The position numbers were made by a program, and so were the translations under genes. DNA of 64,000 nucleotides from Schistosoma mansoni. Lineage: Eukaryota > Platyhelminthes > Trematoda > Strigeidida > Schistosomatidae. Positions 49,192-62,500 of the stretch are shown one piece after another; positions within the stretch are counted from its first letter, which is position 1; each line of letters begins with the position of its first letter. The stretch spans positions 1 through 64,000 of the forward strand of contig NW_017386133.1 in assembly GCF_000237925.1 (NCBI RefSeq). The letters are read 5' to 3'. The notes under the pieces were generated by a model. That model did not search any database and had not been told where the DNA came from. It was given only the letters and a program-made list of their open reading frames with translations.

Positions 49192-52100
49192 GAATTTCAC
49201 TGCGATGAGCAATGAAGAAGTACCTTTTTCAAAACTAAAGAGCTCCGATACGTTATTATCTACTCGTCAACCAACGGATTTGGATGATCATGTTAGTGAA
49301 AATAGACAATTAAAGATGAAGATATTAGAACTGTCATCAGAATTACAGAGGAATATGATTTATTTCAATCGACTTTTGGGGTAAGTCTTTGAAATTTTCT
49401 ACGAACCATCCCAAATTGAGGAATGCACTTTCTAAGCAGGACAAAATGATAGCTAACTATTTATAAAGGTCACCGTTTTCACTCACATTGTTCATTGACG
49501 AGTAATCTTGAAACAAACCATCTATAATATCGATAAAAGTATAAAAATGACAAAAGTATTTCATGTATTTCGCGATATGGAAACCCCCAAACCTTTCTCA
49601 ACTAGTTGCCTCAAAATTACAGATCTTTACGGAATCCAGCCTGTTGATCTCGAAGTTGGGCGTCTACTGCCTCTTTCATCCAGTTCAGCAACATTATTAA
49701 AAACTTTTCCTGGTACAGACAAAGGTATGATGCCTCTGTTGTTTACACATTTTCCCAGATCTCCTTTCTTAGGTATCTTGATGAGATATCCTTCTTTCTA
49801 GTCCGTTGGCACTTGTTTTGCCTCCCAAATCTTGAATAGAAGGTGAAGCATCTTTGCGGTTACTTCAGTGTCTGACTTCAGTGCTTCAGCTGGTATATTG
49901 TCAGGTCCTGTCGCTTTCTCATTCTTGATTTGTCTGATGACCATCCTGATTTCTTCGACCGTTGGTGGAGTGACATTTATAGGAAGGCTTATGTGTGCTG
50001 CCTCGATGTCCAGTGGATTCAATGGGGCTGGTCTATTCAGTAGTTCCTCGAAGTATTCTATCAATCTTTTTGCCTGTTCTTGAATCTCTGTGATTGTCTT
50101 TCCTTCTTTGTCATTGACTGGTCTCTCTGGTTTACCGAATTTCCCTGCTAGTTTCTTCGTTGTCATATAGTTGTTTCATATTTCGCTCTATTGAAGCTTT
50201 CCCCTCTCGTCGCTGGCTCTTCAACGAACTTCTGCTTGTCGGCTCTAATGCTTTTCACTTGCTTGTTTTCTTCGTTGTATTCGGCCTGTGTCCTGACTTA
50301 CTGTGTTCTCGTTCGGCCGTTGTTAACTGTTTTCTTCGTGTTCTTCCTTTCTTGAATCTTGTCCAGGGTTTCGCAAGAGTTCTATTCCTTATATTGATGC
50401 CTCTCGCAGCCGAGCACCTCCTGATACGTTGATGTTCGTGCTTGATGGGCCCCTATACAATTGTCCTCCACAGTAGTTTCTTCTTTGAGTAGATCTTGTA
50501 GGGTTTGGAACATGTTGAGATCTATATTGAATTGGTTGAGTTTGTCAGTATGTCGAAGGAAGGTTGAATTGAGTCTTTGTAATGCTGTTTCTTTAGTTTT
50601 CCAGTGGTTCTTTAGCTTCAGTTTCATCTTGGTCACAACCAGTTGGTGATCTGAAGCTATGTCAGCTCCTCTCGTTGTTCTCACACCTCCCATTGTCCTT
50701 CGGAATTTTTTGTTGACACAAATATGATCTATCTGGTGCGAACCTGTGAGACTCATGTAGCCTCGTGTGTGTGTTTGTGGGGGAATATTGTGCCGCCTAT
50801 AGTCACTTTGTTGAGTGCACATAGATTGGCAAACCTCTCCCCATTTTCATTTCTCTATCTCAGTCCATGTCGTCCCATTATATCTTCATATCCGGTGTTG
50901 TCCACTCCGACTCTGGCGTTTAGATCTCCCATCAGGACGATGAGGTCCTTTCTTGGGCACTTAGCTATGATTGATTGCAGCCTCTCATAGAACTGATCTT
51001 TATTGTCGTCGCTGCTATCATTGGTGGGTGCATAACATTGGATAACATTCATTGTAATCCCCTCCTTCTTTGTTTTGAATGATGCTTTGATGTTTGTGGA
51101 TCCCATCCTGTAAGTGCATTTCGTGCTTCTCTGGACAGTATTAGAGCAACTCCCGGCGTGTGTGTGGAGCATTTTCATCTTCGTGACCGGAGTACAGAAG
51201 CATCTATCCCGTATCTAGCCTTTGCTGTTCATTTCCGTTGCTACTTGACCGATCTACTAGGTCTCCAACATTGTTCAGATGTCCCATGTACCTATAAAGA
51301 GTGTTGCTGTGGTGGCTAGAAGGGATATCGGCCTTGTGACTTCAGAAGTATCTCGACTTTCATCTTGATTTTCATCTTAATTCTCCCTTCAACTCCCAGA
51401 ACAGATTTTAAATGGTTTAGTTTGTTTGTTCTGGTTAGCGTATTCTTAGCAAGATTTTTTTCTACGGGATGGGATTGCCGACCTCATGCTTAACTATTCT
51501 GTTTTGCCTGGGCTTTAGGCTGACAGTAACTCTAGAACAGCTACAGGCGGAGTTGATTGTATGTACTGCTAATCACATTCGGATTACGAGGTTTATTAGC
51601 ATATGCAGTAAAATTATCATTGGTACAATACAGGCTTATTGCGACTAACTCTTGTATATATGAGTCCTTTCTAATATAAGTCCAATATCTTCATGATTAT
51701 TTGATTTCTTTCCCCTCTCGTCTTAGTACTAAATAGCGATCAAATACATTTTTATTGAGTCTTATGAAACATGTCTAGTTATTTGGTCACATTAGTCCTA
51801 ATGATATGTAGTTCGAAGTTGGGTTTTCTAAATCTATTATTTTAGGATTACCAAGTAAGCAAGATTTTCATAAGTGCGATTTACCTCATAACAAGCAACT
51901 ATCGAGTTTGCACTCAACATTATGTACTACTTGTAATTGCTTTGGTGAACTATCACAGGTGCTTGAACAGAAAGTAAAATATTATCAGTTAAGTGGATAA
52001 TCATATGACTTCAAGGGTGCGGTTAATCATAGTCTAAAAATCAAGTCGATTTACCCCCTCTCAATGAGTATAAACAAGTCACCTCTTGTAATGATCAGTT

Positions 52101-53494
52101 TGCCAAATGCATATGCTTTCGTTCCAGATTAAGTATATTAATCACAACAGCTAATCAATCAAACACATGAATATTCAGTCGACTTCCAAATTTGCTTTTC
52201 GTAAACTGACTTTTATCGCTATTCAATTACTAGATATCCGACGTTTTGATCATATTTTCGAACCATCCTAAATATTTTCACTATTGTACATTGAAACTTA
52301 CCAGTTGCTGCATGAATAAATAATAATTTTTGAAATTTTCATGCAATAATAAAACAGGTTTTTATGGAGTTATTATTTCAACAGATTTTAGGGATCATTA
52401 TCAGAAAATAAATTGTAATCACAATTAATTGATCACTGGGTGGTGATCAATGTCATGCGTGTCAAGTCCTTCTTCGTGCTGATCGAATGCTATCGATCAA
52501 GTTGCAATGTAGCCACTAGTCTAGGTGGCTCGACACTGGGTGCACTATGTTGGAAATAAGATGGGTGGTTGGATGTGGTCAACAGGAAACCCTGGACCCG
52601 GGTTTCGTGCTACTTGGCACTCGTCATTCCCTCAAGATTACAGGTACACCTTGCTGACGAGTGCCAAATAGCACGAAACCCGGGTCCAGGGTTTCCTGTT
52701 GACCACCTCCAACCACCATCTTACTTCAAAATAAATTGTAGTTACATTGTATTTGTTATCCATTCTGGTCATGCATTCAATCTAAAATCAGTCCATAGTG
52801 ATATCAAACACTTTATTCACTGGAATTAATATCTATTTACTTAATATCAGACTCGCACCATTCCAAATCGAACAATTACTAGTATAGCATCTGTATAACT
52901 ATACAAAAACGCCTAGATCTCTTCAAGACATACTGTACCTGTTACAAATAGATCAAGTCAAAGATTGAACAACGGTGTAAAAATACTTCAGTGTGTTGTA
53001 CTTTAATATTTGAATAAGGAGCGTATCGGTGTACGAAACATCACTTTATACAAATAAAAATGATTCATTTAGTAAACTGTTGTGTTCGGAAAAAAAATGA
53101 ACATAAGTGGTTAAGAGGGACTCATATCGATTTCTCAGTCATTTAATATCATCAGGAAGTGTTTATGTATATTCCGCGCTTGATTTATAACATAAGTTAT
53201 ATCTTTATCTGAAATCATGGAGATATACAACACTTCAGAAAGTAAATTTAAATATTAATTCCCTATTTATTAAGCTATCAATTTCTTGTTTTTTTAAATG
53301 ATCAATAACCCATTAACTTGATGGACAGAAATCTTTATCTGGTGGAGTTAACATTAGACTAGGAAGAGGTTTTTACGTACTTTGTTCGAAAACTGAGATA
53401 ACTTTTGATGCCCCATAAAACTGCATTCAAAAAACCTACCTTATTTCAAACTGATGTAATTCAGTCATTGCATTTGGGTTCTACAGGAATAAAT

Positions 53495-53543
<49 letters not shown>

Positions 53544-56500
53544 TTCTGGGTTCGAATCTCACGAGGAGAGGTCGTGGATGCGCACTGTTGAGGAGTCCCA
53601 CAAAGGGACGAACCGGCCGTCCAGTGCTTCCAGGTTTTCCTTGGTGGTCTAGTTTCAATTGACTCACGCTTTCAACTATCATATATGTAAAGCTTACTAG
53701 TAGAATATTTGTCCTTTGAATATCTCATTATCGAATAATCAGTACAGTCATTGTGTAAATCAGTTTTGTTGAAGGTTCTTTTCATAACTCAAATCACTCT
53801 CCGTTTTTAGACATAACCTGCTTTTTTAAACTTCATTAGACTTTCACACAGCTCCCACCTATACCAGTAAGTTTTTGAAAACCAGTGCTGCAATTGATAT
53901 TTTTATTTATTTATGGTTTTCTCTACTGTTGAGTAATATATCAACTTGTGGTTTTCAGTTTTCTGCGTGGTTCTGCGTGGATATTTGTCATTGGATAATT
54001 CAATTAGGAAATAACTCAAATCATATATGAGTGGTGGGATTGTTGTTTAGTGATGAATTCATAGATTTGGAACTCGTCCCTGTCAATTCATCATTAATCT
54101 TCACATATTTATATACTGTCAATGACCTTTTGTAAGTAAACGCCTTAGAGGTGTGATTCTCGGGTTTTATTAGACTACTTTTAATAAGAGTTATATTTTA
54201 TTGTAACGCAAATGCTAAACATGTTAATGTTGTATTGTTATCAGTTCAATAGTTTTACCATATATACTTATTTTCAGGGCGACTGAATATGAACTGGAAC
54301 AAAGAAAAAAAACAAATGAAGATTTGTTAGACAAACAGAATTTAAAAATTCAATCTTTGCAACATGAGGTATGGTTTTTTTGAGTTGTAGCTTTTTGTAT
54401 CTAAACTGTTTTTAATATACCCATGACTGTATCACTGAATTTTTCATCACAGAATTTGGGGACATCAAGTAGTCGATTTCATGGGCACATATCTAGGGAT
54501 GTCGGTGGAGGTAGCACAAATTGATTGAATTGTCAATAGCAGTTGTTTATCTGATGTTAGATTGGAAAGTTCTATCAAGGAGAAAAGAAACTGACGTAAA
54601 AAACGTTGTTTCTTCGTAATCTTTCTCTACATCTTGACAAATTTCGGCCTGGTTGCAATCAAAAATGAGTCCTATCACCGTTTTAGTAATCTCAGGATAT
54701 CCCGTTCAACAAATACTGTGGTACTAACTAGTAACTTGGATCCTCAGGTAGTGGGTCTACGGATGGAAGATAGTCACTTTGTGTTCATCGTGAACTTTGT
54801 GTTTGTAGGTCATATGGCAGTGATCACCTCCAGGAGTTCCTTGCAGATAATAGCCTGTTTCTTCTCGGAATAAACTTCGAACATAGTTGTTGCAGATGTC
54901 ATGTAACTGACAATTTAGGGCGCTTGAGGCTTAACAAAGCACTCTGCTTATAAGTACCAGGCTTCCCTAGATACCCTCAACCCCTTAAAGCCCATTGATA
55001 CTTTTTCAAGGAATTGGAAATTTAGTGGTAAATACAGATCGTTACATAAGGGGAATCCACACAGTTCTTATAGAGACCGAAGAAAATGGTAGTTGGAGCA
55101 CAATAATTAGTTGAAAACAGTAAACCTATCTGACAACTTAAGCCATCTTTCATCTGAGCTACTGGGAGGAAAACTCTTGATGTGAGTGAAAAATTGTTTG
55201 AAGTTGATGAATGGCAATTATTGGTAGTCAGCAGTCATAAACTATGAGGAGAGTTCCTCGAGGAACAGTTCAGATGATCTTACTATACCTAAATTTGCAA
55301 CTAACTGGTATTTTGTTTTAGGGAATTATTTGATTACTGATTCATACCCATTTTCTACAACTTTGGGAGTCATGATTAAACAGATTGTTAGAAAACGTTG
55401 TGGTTTAAATGATAGCATTTCACGTAAATAACATTCTGTTTATTACAACATAAGATTGTATGGGTATATGAATAGGTATGTATTTGTCTAATAGTAATTC
55501 AATCTCAAAGAAGGTGTTATGCTTCTCATGTTAAAACTTATATTGGTTGTAAATTTCTAGAATGAAACATATCGAAATGAGATATCAGCTTTAAAAATTG
55601 ATTTAAAGAAGCATCAAGAAGCTATTCAATTGAAACAAGATAAAATTGATCAAATGGAAGTGTATTTAGCTAAATTACCAACATTAGAAGATTATCAAGA
55701 AACTTTAAACAAGGTAAATATATATTCATTTAGTATTGTTTGTTTGAATCTTCCCATCGATGTGTTAGGACTGCAACTGGTCAGTCTCTAATTGGCATAT
55801 GTGCATACTGTGCGTATTGCCTCAATATAGCCTTAATTCACAAGCATGGTAAGCAGAGATGGATAGTGGCTAGCAGTGGAATACAGGACGCGCGTTTCGT
55901 CCTATTTGGGACTCGTCATCTGGATGTACCTGCATCTCAGTATATTTAAAAGGCCTTAAATATTATAGCAACTAATCTTATTGAATTTATTCAACATTAG
56001 TAACTGATTTTTGATTGGATGATTTTTCTATTTAGTACATTCAGTTGGTTGATATTACAAATCTTTGTTGTTATTCGAAATCCGAGTTTTATTTCTTTTG
56101 AGGACTTTCAGTATAAATAAACTTCATTCCAAACAAAATTACTTTCAATGAATTTTGGCTACTTCTAATTGTAATGCGAAATTCAACAACAATGTTGGTA
56201 TGGTGGACAACTCAAAATTGATGATCATGCTATTTAAAGAAATTTGAAGCAATTAATCCCTTTGATAAACTTGGTTAGTGTAGTAAGAAGATGATTATCA
56301 GAACTATATGATATGTTAGCTCAATACATTTCGAGCACTCTGATCACACTTTATAAAGTTGCTAAAAAATTCATATAACGATAATACAAGGTCAACTAGA
56401 CTAAAAAATGAGGGGAAGAGGAGATAAAAGTAGTTAAGAAAGTAATATGAAAAGCATTACAAGCAAAGATGGATAGTGGGCTAGCAGTGGAATCCAGGAC

Positions 56501-59500
56501 ACGCGTTTCGTCCTATTCGGTACTCATCAGCTTGATGTACCTACATCTCAGAGTTGATGCTCACTCTGGGATTCGAACATCAATGGGAAGAGTCAAGTAA
56601 ATAATACTAAGTGAATTTAAACTTCACCATATTGCACAAGCAAGAGACTATCGCGACTCAGTAGCTGAGTGGGTAATGCGTTGGCGTTTGAAGCGACCAG
56701 TACTGGGTTTGAGTCCCAGAGTGAACATCAACTCTGAGATGCAGGTACATCCAGTTGACGGGTCCCAAATAAGACGGAACGCGCGGAAGTTACCCGTATT
56801 TATTTCTTCACTAGGATATAACAACTACATTTTTTGAAACCAAAGAAAACTGATCAAATTTTAAAAGTACTAGAACTTTTCAGTATTATTTACTAATCAT
56901 GACTTTTGAGATTCGATTAACTAATGATTTATTTATTTATTTATTTGAACACATAAATATTGGTACAAAGGGGCAACATATATATATGCGCCGCACAAAT
57001 CTCATTCGATTTATGTGAGGGCTGTGATACTACCCAGGTTCCCAGACCAAAGCAGGTAGTTTTCTTAGGAAACCACACCCGGAGCCTTTGACCTACAGAT
57101 CTGATCCACAAGGCAGTGGAGCATCGTGAGGAGAAGCAGTACAATGGTAGCCGATGACCAATAATTGATTCATACGCCATTTGTTCCCTCGGAATAGTGG
57201 AGCTCATGTGCACCATTGGTTTGGAATGAGGGTTTTCCAACTCCCCTAGGTAGACACTCCACATCCACCGATCCGGTTAAAGCGCCGGTCATTCGCTTTT
57301 CGTCCTCTCAATTTGGTAAACAACAGTAATGCCACTGTGAGAAGGCAGTGAGTGGGACTTCCCTGTCAGAGGCTATATAGACGTGGCCATGTGACAGCAT
57401 TTGGAGAGGGAGAGCTGTCTCTCCCCACTCTCAGCCGTACCAGGGCATTTGCGGACAATAATGATCAAATTTGTATTGTATCAACTTATTAGTCAGTAAA
57501 TAGAATTAACTAAATCAAATTTAATTAGTTAATTATTAATCTTCCATCATCATGTATTTATCTTTTAAAATATATTATTGATTTTGGAATTGGTTATTCT
57601 TGAAACCTAATTATGTCGTCATAGTAACAAAATATTGACTAATTAAAATCCCGTATATAGCGGAAATAAACCGGATTAAGGCACATTATGTGCATGATCG
57701 TTACGGCTCACGCTGATTAGCTGATTTTAAACCAATCAGCTCTGGCAGATTATTAGAGGAAGCATCTAGAAGCTTCTTATGTATATACTATAAATATATG
57801 AACGTTTTTCTAATCATTGATTGCTATTCACCTACACTTATTATTTTTAATACAATTTCATTCCTGTTCAACATGTTCTGATTTTTGGAGGGTCTTGTCG
57901 AGTGTCATTTGTATAAGAATACTAAGCAATAGGAGTGAAGATACGACCAGTATTCTAGTTTGACAACTATTAACCAGTAACACCTATATTCCAATCGTCC
58001 CCCAACCGGTTAAAATCAGAAGTCAGATGCGAAGAGATCGGAAAAATATATTTGATACATTATCAATATATCGAGAAACGTTTACTCTAATCTGGCTATT
58101 GAACGTAGGAGCTGTTTCCCACACTGAGTCGTAACGTGATCTGGTACGGATGCATGACCGAACACCTTCAGTTAAACAAGTCCACTTAAAACTAATGTGG
58201 TCAGCATCCAATGTCGAACACTTAAAAGGCTATTGATTTTGGGGAATTATTTACAGCTACAGGAGTAACTGGGTTGTTTATTACAAGTTACATAATAAAC
58301 CGAATTCAGTAGTATATTTATATTTAATTAAATTTTTTTTATTCATTTAGTTTCAATTAATGAAAAATCAAAATTTATTATTAGAAAATCATATTGAAGA
58401 ATATAAAATGAAATTAGTCCATAATGATATACAATTAAATAATGCAAATATAAAAATTAAACAATATGAAGAACGTGAACAATTAAATAAAAAAGTAAAT
58501 GATTAATAATGTATAATTATAATTGTTTTATTTATGAATCAACATTTGCTCACTATTAGTGATTGACTTCAAGAGATATTTTTCCTGGAGTTCTAATGAG
58601 AAGGATTAGTGAACAGGTCTGTTATGAGATAGTAACTCAACGAAGACAATGGTGGATGTGTCACTCATTTGGATGCCGGCCGGCTTAGTGGTATAGAGGT
58701 TAAGTGTGAGACTGATACTGTTATATCTTGTGGCCGAGTGGATGCATAGTTAATGTATGACGTGATAAGACCGCCAATCAGGGAGCAGCGAATTATCGAT
58801 TGGAACAGTAACACACGAATACCGTACGAGTGCTAACCGGTCCTGCGATCTGCCTAGCTCAGCCAGTTAAGTTCAGAACACCAATAACAACCTCTGCAAT
58901 ATGAATGATTATTCTCAAACATACGGAGTTTATATACCAACCAAGCAGACCACATTGTACCAATAAAATAGAAAATAACATGTGTACAAGATTTAGCCAA
59001 ATGTGGCTGTGAATAGGGGGAGCAGTAATTAATAGACTGGGTATAACTCAGGAATGGTAAATCGTACAATAATAGTCTAAGGGTCAAAATAAAGCTCACA
59101 ATGAAAGGAACATGAATATGAGCATGCAGGTATCATTACCAAGTTTTGATTTGATAATTTTGAATAAATTGAGCATAGGGTAGATTGTTATAAATAAATA
59201 TTATATTTGTAATATCCCAAATGGAGGAGAAAAAAAATTTAGATTTTTCTGACCTTTTCGTGACTCAGTGTAAGCCACTTCTTCAGAAAAAAAATGACCA
59301 AATTAACATTAATCCAAGTTTAAATACTCCAGAGGACAACACGAATATTAGGCGATCGATCAAAACTGGTCTGAATAAATCAATGTCACATCATTTCATT
59401 TCTGTCAAGGTCAGGGTGATTCTCTGAAGAAGTGGTTTACACTGAGTCACGAAACGTCAGAAAATCTAATTTTTTTTACTCATTGGGATATTACAAATAT

Positions 59501-62500
59501 ATTATTTATTTATGAATATGAGTAGTTTAATTATTTAGCAAATATACGATAAAAATTATATGCATAATATTGGTCCCAAAGTTACCACTCACTATTGTTA
59601 TCTGGATATAACAGATACATCCTCGGTTCGAATCTCGCGAGGTGGGATCGTGGGTGTGCACTGCTGAGGAGTTCCACAATAGGACGAAACGGTCGTTCAG
59701 TTCTTCCAGGTTTTCCATGGTTGGTCTAGCTTCAATTGACCCATGATTTCAACTATAAAATTACTAAAATCTCCACAAAACCTCCTTCTGATTATAATAC
59801 TATTTGTCTCATTATTTATTGTTATTATCCTCTTATTTCTCTTATTGTTATATAATATCCATTGAAACTAAGAACATTTTAATCACAGTTTATGATTTGT
59901 CAATGTAATCCAATCTTCGTGTACTTGTTATATCAGAACTACATTGGTTCGCTTAATGTACATATACCATTATGAAAATTGTTTATAACTCAGTTAAATT
60001 TATACTAAAATATTCCAAGTTTATTTTGTGAACATTTTATATTTATTTATTTAAACACATAAATATTGGTACAATGGGGCACAAAATATATATGCGCCAC
60101 ACAAATCAAATGAGATTTGTGTGATGGCTGAGATACTGCCCAAGTGCCCAAACTAAAGCAGGTGGTTTTCTTAGGGACCACACCCGGAGCCTTTGACCTA
60201 CAGATCTGATCCACAAGGCAGTGGAGCATCGTGAGGAGAAGCAGTACAATGGTAGCCGGTGACCAATAATTGATTCATACGCCATTTGTTCCCTCGGAAT
60301 AGTGGAGCTCATGTGCACCATTGGTTTGGAATGAGAGTTTTCCAACTCCTCTAGGTGGATTATTCGTGTCCACCAACCCGGTAAAAGTACTGGACGTTCT
60401 CTTTTCGTCCTCTCAATTTGGTAAACAACAGTATTGCCACTGTGAGAAGGCAGTGAGTAGGACTTCCCTGTCAGAGGCTATATAGGCGTGGCCATGTGAG
60501 AGTCTTTCGAGAGTGAGAGCGAACTCTCTCCACTCTCGGTCGTACCAGGGCATTTGGGGGCAACAGATCCTAGTCAATACTTTAATTGTACTACTCTACA
60601 TAAAGCAAAAGAAGTCGATTTTTAATCAAAATTTAAACGGGTTCCATTCTACCTACCCTGTATTTGACAGATCATTCAATTAAATTTTTTATAAATTATT
60701 TGATCTAGTAAATCCAGAGTGCAACTGACTTAGTGTAGACACTTGCCAGTTTCTACACTGTGTTTACATAACTAACTGACAGCAATCAAAAAAAGTACCA
60801 GAAGGAATTATAATGAAATATTTTTGGATCAATAATTTTTTACCCATATTTAATTTTTGTCACATTTTGTGTAGGATCTTAATGAAAGCAAAACTGAAAA
60901 ATCCGATGATACGAAAGCATCAAAGGTGATACCAATTTTTGTTGAAGATTTGAAATGTGAATTAGAACGTTATCAGATCGCATTTGAAAAAACTAAAAAA
61001 GTGAGTAGTCCACTAACAATATGTATATACATTTATGGTCTTTTACTAATTGTTCATTAATGATCATGGAAATCCGATCTAAGTTTGGTACAAAATAAAT
61101 TTACTGGCAAAATATTCAGGTTTGTTACTCCTAGGAGAGACAGCTGACCAGGAGTTTCCGAACAACTTTACATGAGGTCGCCTTTTCAGTTTTTAGAAAA
61201 CTCTATTTATGTTTTAGACGACATCCTAAAAAACTCGGCACCATGTGTTTTCTGATTTGCATTTTTTCCATTTATATTGGAGATTTCAAGTTACGGCTTG
61301 CTTTGCAATATGTTTTTACGATTTCCACTAAGTGTATCTTATCCAACTTCTGCATCTTTTTCTAATTTCCCCTTAACATGGGAGGTGATTTGTTTTCTGT
61401 TACAGAAGATTATCACCGCTTATCTCTGAACAACCGATCTGGGATATATTGTCTAGATATCTGTATATAAATACTTCTACCATTTTGGTGATAAAGGTGT
61501 TGGTTGTTCGAGTTTCAGCTCCGTACAATGGAACTTTTTTTAATGTTCATGTTGAAAATTCTGACTTTGGTGTTAGGTGATAGTTGTCTTGATTTCCAGA
61601 TGCTGCTCATTTTTAGTAATGGTGTATTTGCTTTGCCGATTTGTGCCTTTATATTTGCTACAGATCTTGTTTATTGATGTTGCTGCTCATGTGCGTAAAA
61701 ATATCCACCTCTTTCAGAGCTTGTCCATCAAGTGTGATTTCATCGTTGCTGGAAGTGTTATATTTCTGGATCTTGGTTTTTCTCCTGTGAATATTGAAAC
61801 CTGGTGCCGAAGAGGCTGTTTCTACCCTGGCAGTCTTCGTCTGCATTTGTCGCTGTGTATAAGATATGAGAGTCAAGTTATGTGCAAATTGAAAACCTCG
61901 CAGTTGCGTCTAAAGTGTCAAGCGTGTTCCATACTTCTGCTGAGATGTGGACGTCATCATTATCCAGTCAACAACTAGAAGCAAGAGGAAAGATGATACT
62001 AAGCGGCCTTACCAAACATCAGTCTTTATTTAAAATGGATCTATAAGCTGCTCTAAATATACAACTTTGTAATCCAGTCTATCGTAGGAGTTCTTGATGA
62101 TGGTGGGTATCGTTTAAGATGCTTTGTAGTGTCGCAGGCGATTCCACATGGTTTTCTCGTCCACTCCGCGAAACTTTCTCATGACCGAGGAAGTTGATTT
62201 ATAGTGATGAGTCCCATTTAATTGATTTTCCAACAGTGATCCGTGTTGTCACGCCTTGATCGGTGCGTGATCGATCCTTGAGAACGTCAGCTTTTTATCT
62301 CAAATTTGGGTGTCTGGTTATTCTTCCATTCGGTTTAGTAACATTTTATTGAAAACTTTACCTAATACTGATAATAGCATGATCCTTTTGCAGTTCTTAC
62401 AATTACTAAGATCTTTTTTAATATTTTTTTCTACACCGTTGATATTTGTGCCTTCTTCCAAATCTTTCTGTAGGGATCATGGGATATCTTTGCAGTCACT

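Noticed and set aside
59221-59427. 68-codon frame starting in the MITE terminus
   Set aside because: It spans a terminal inverted repeat and has no family resemblance.
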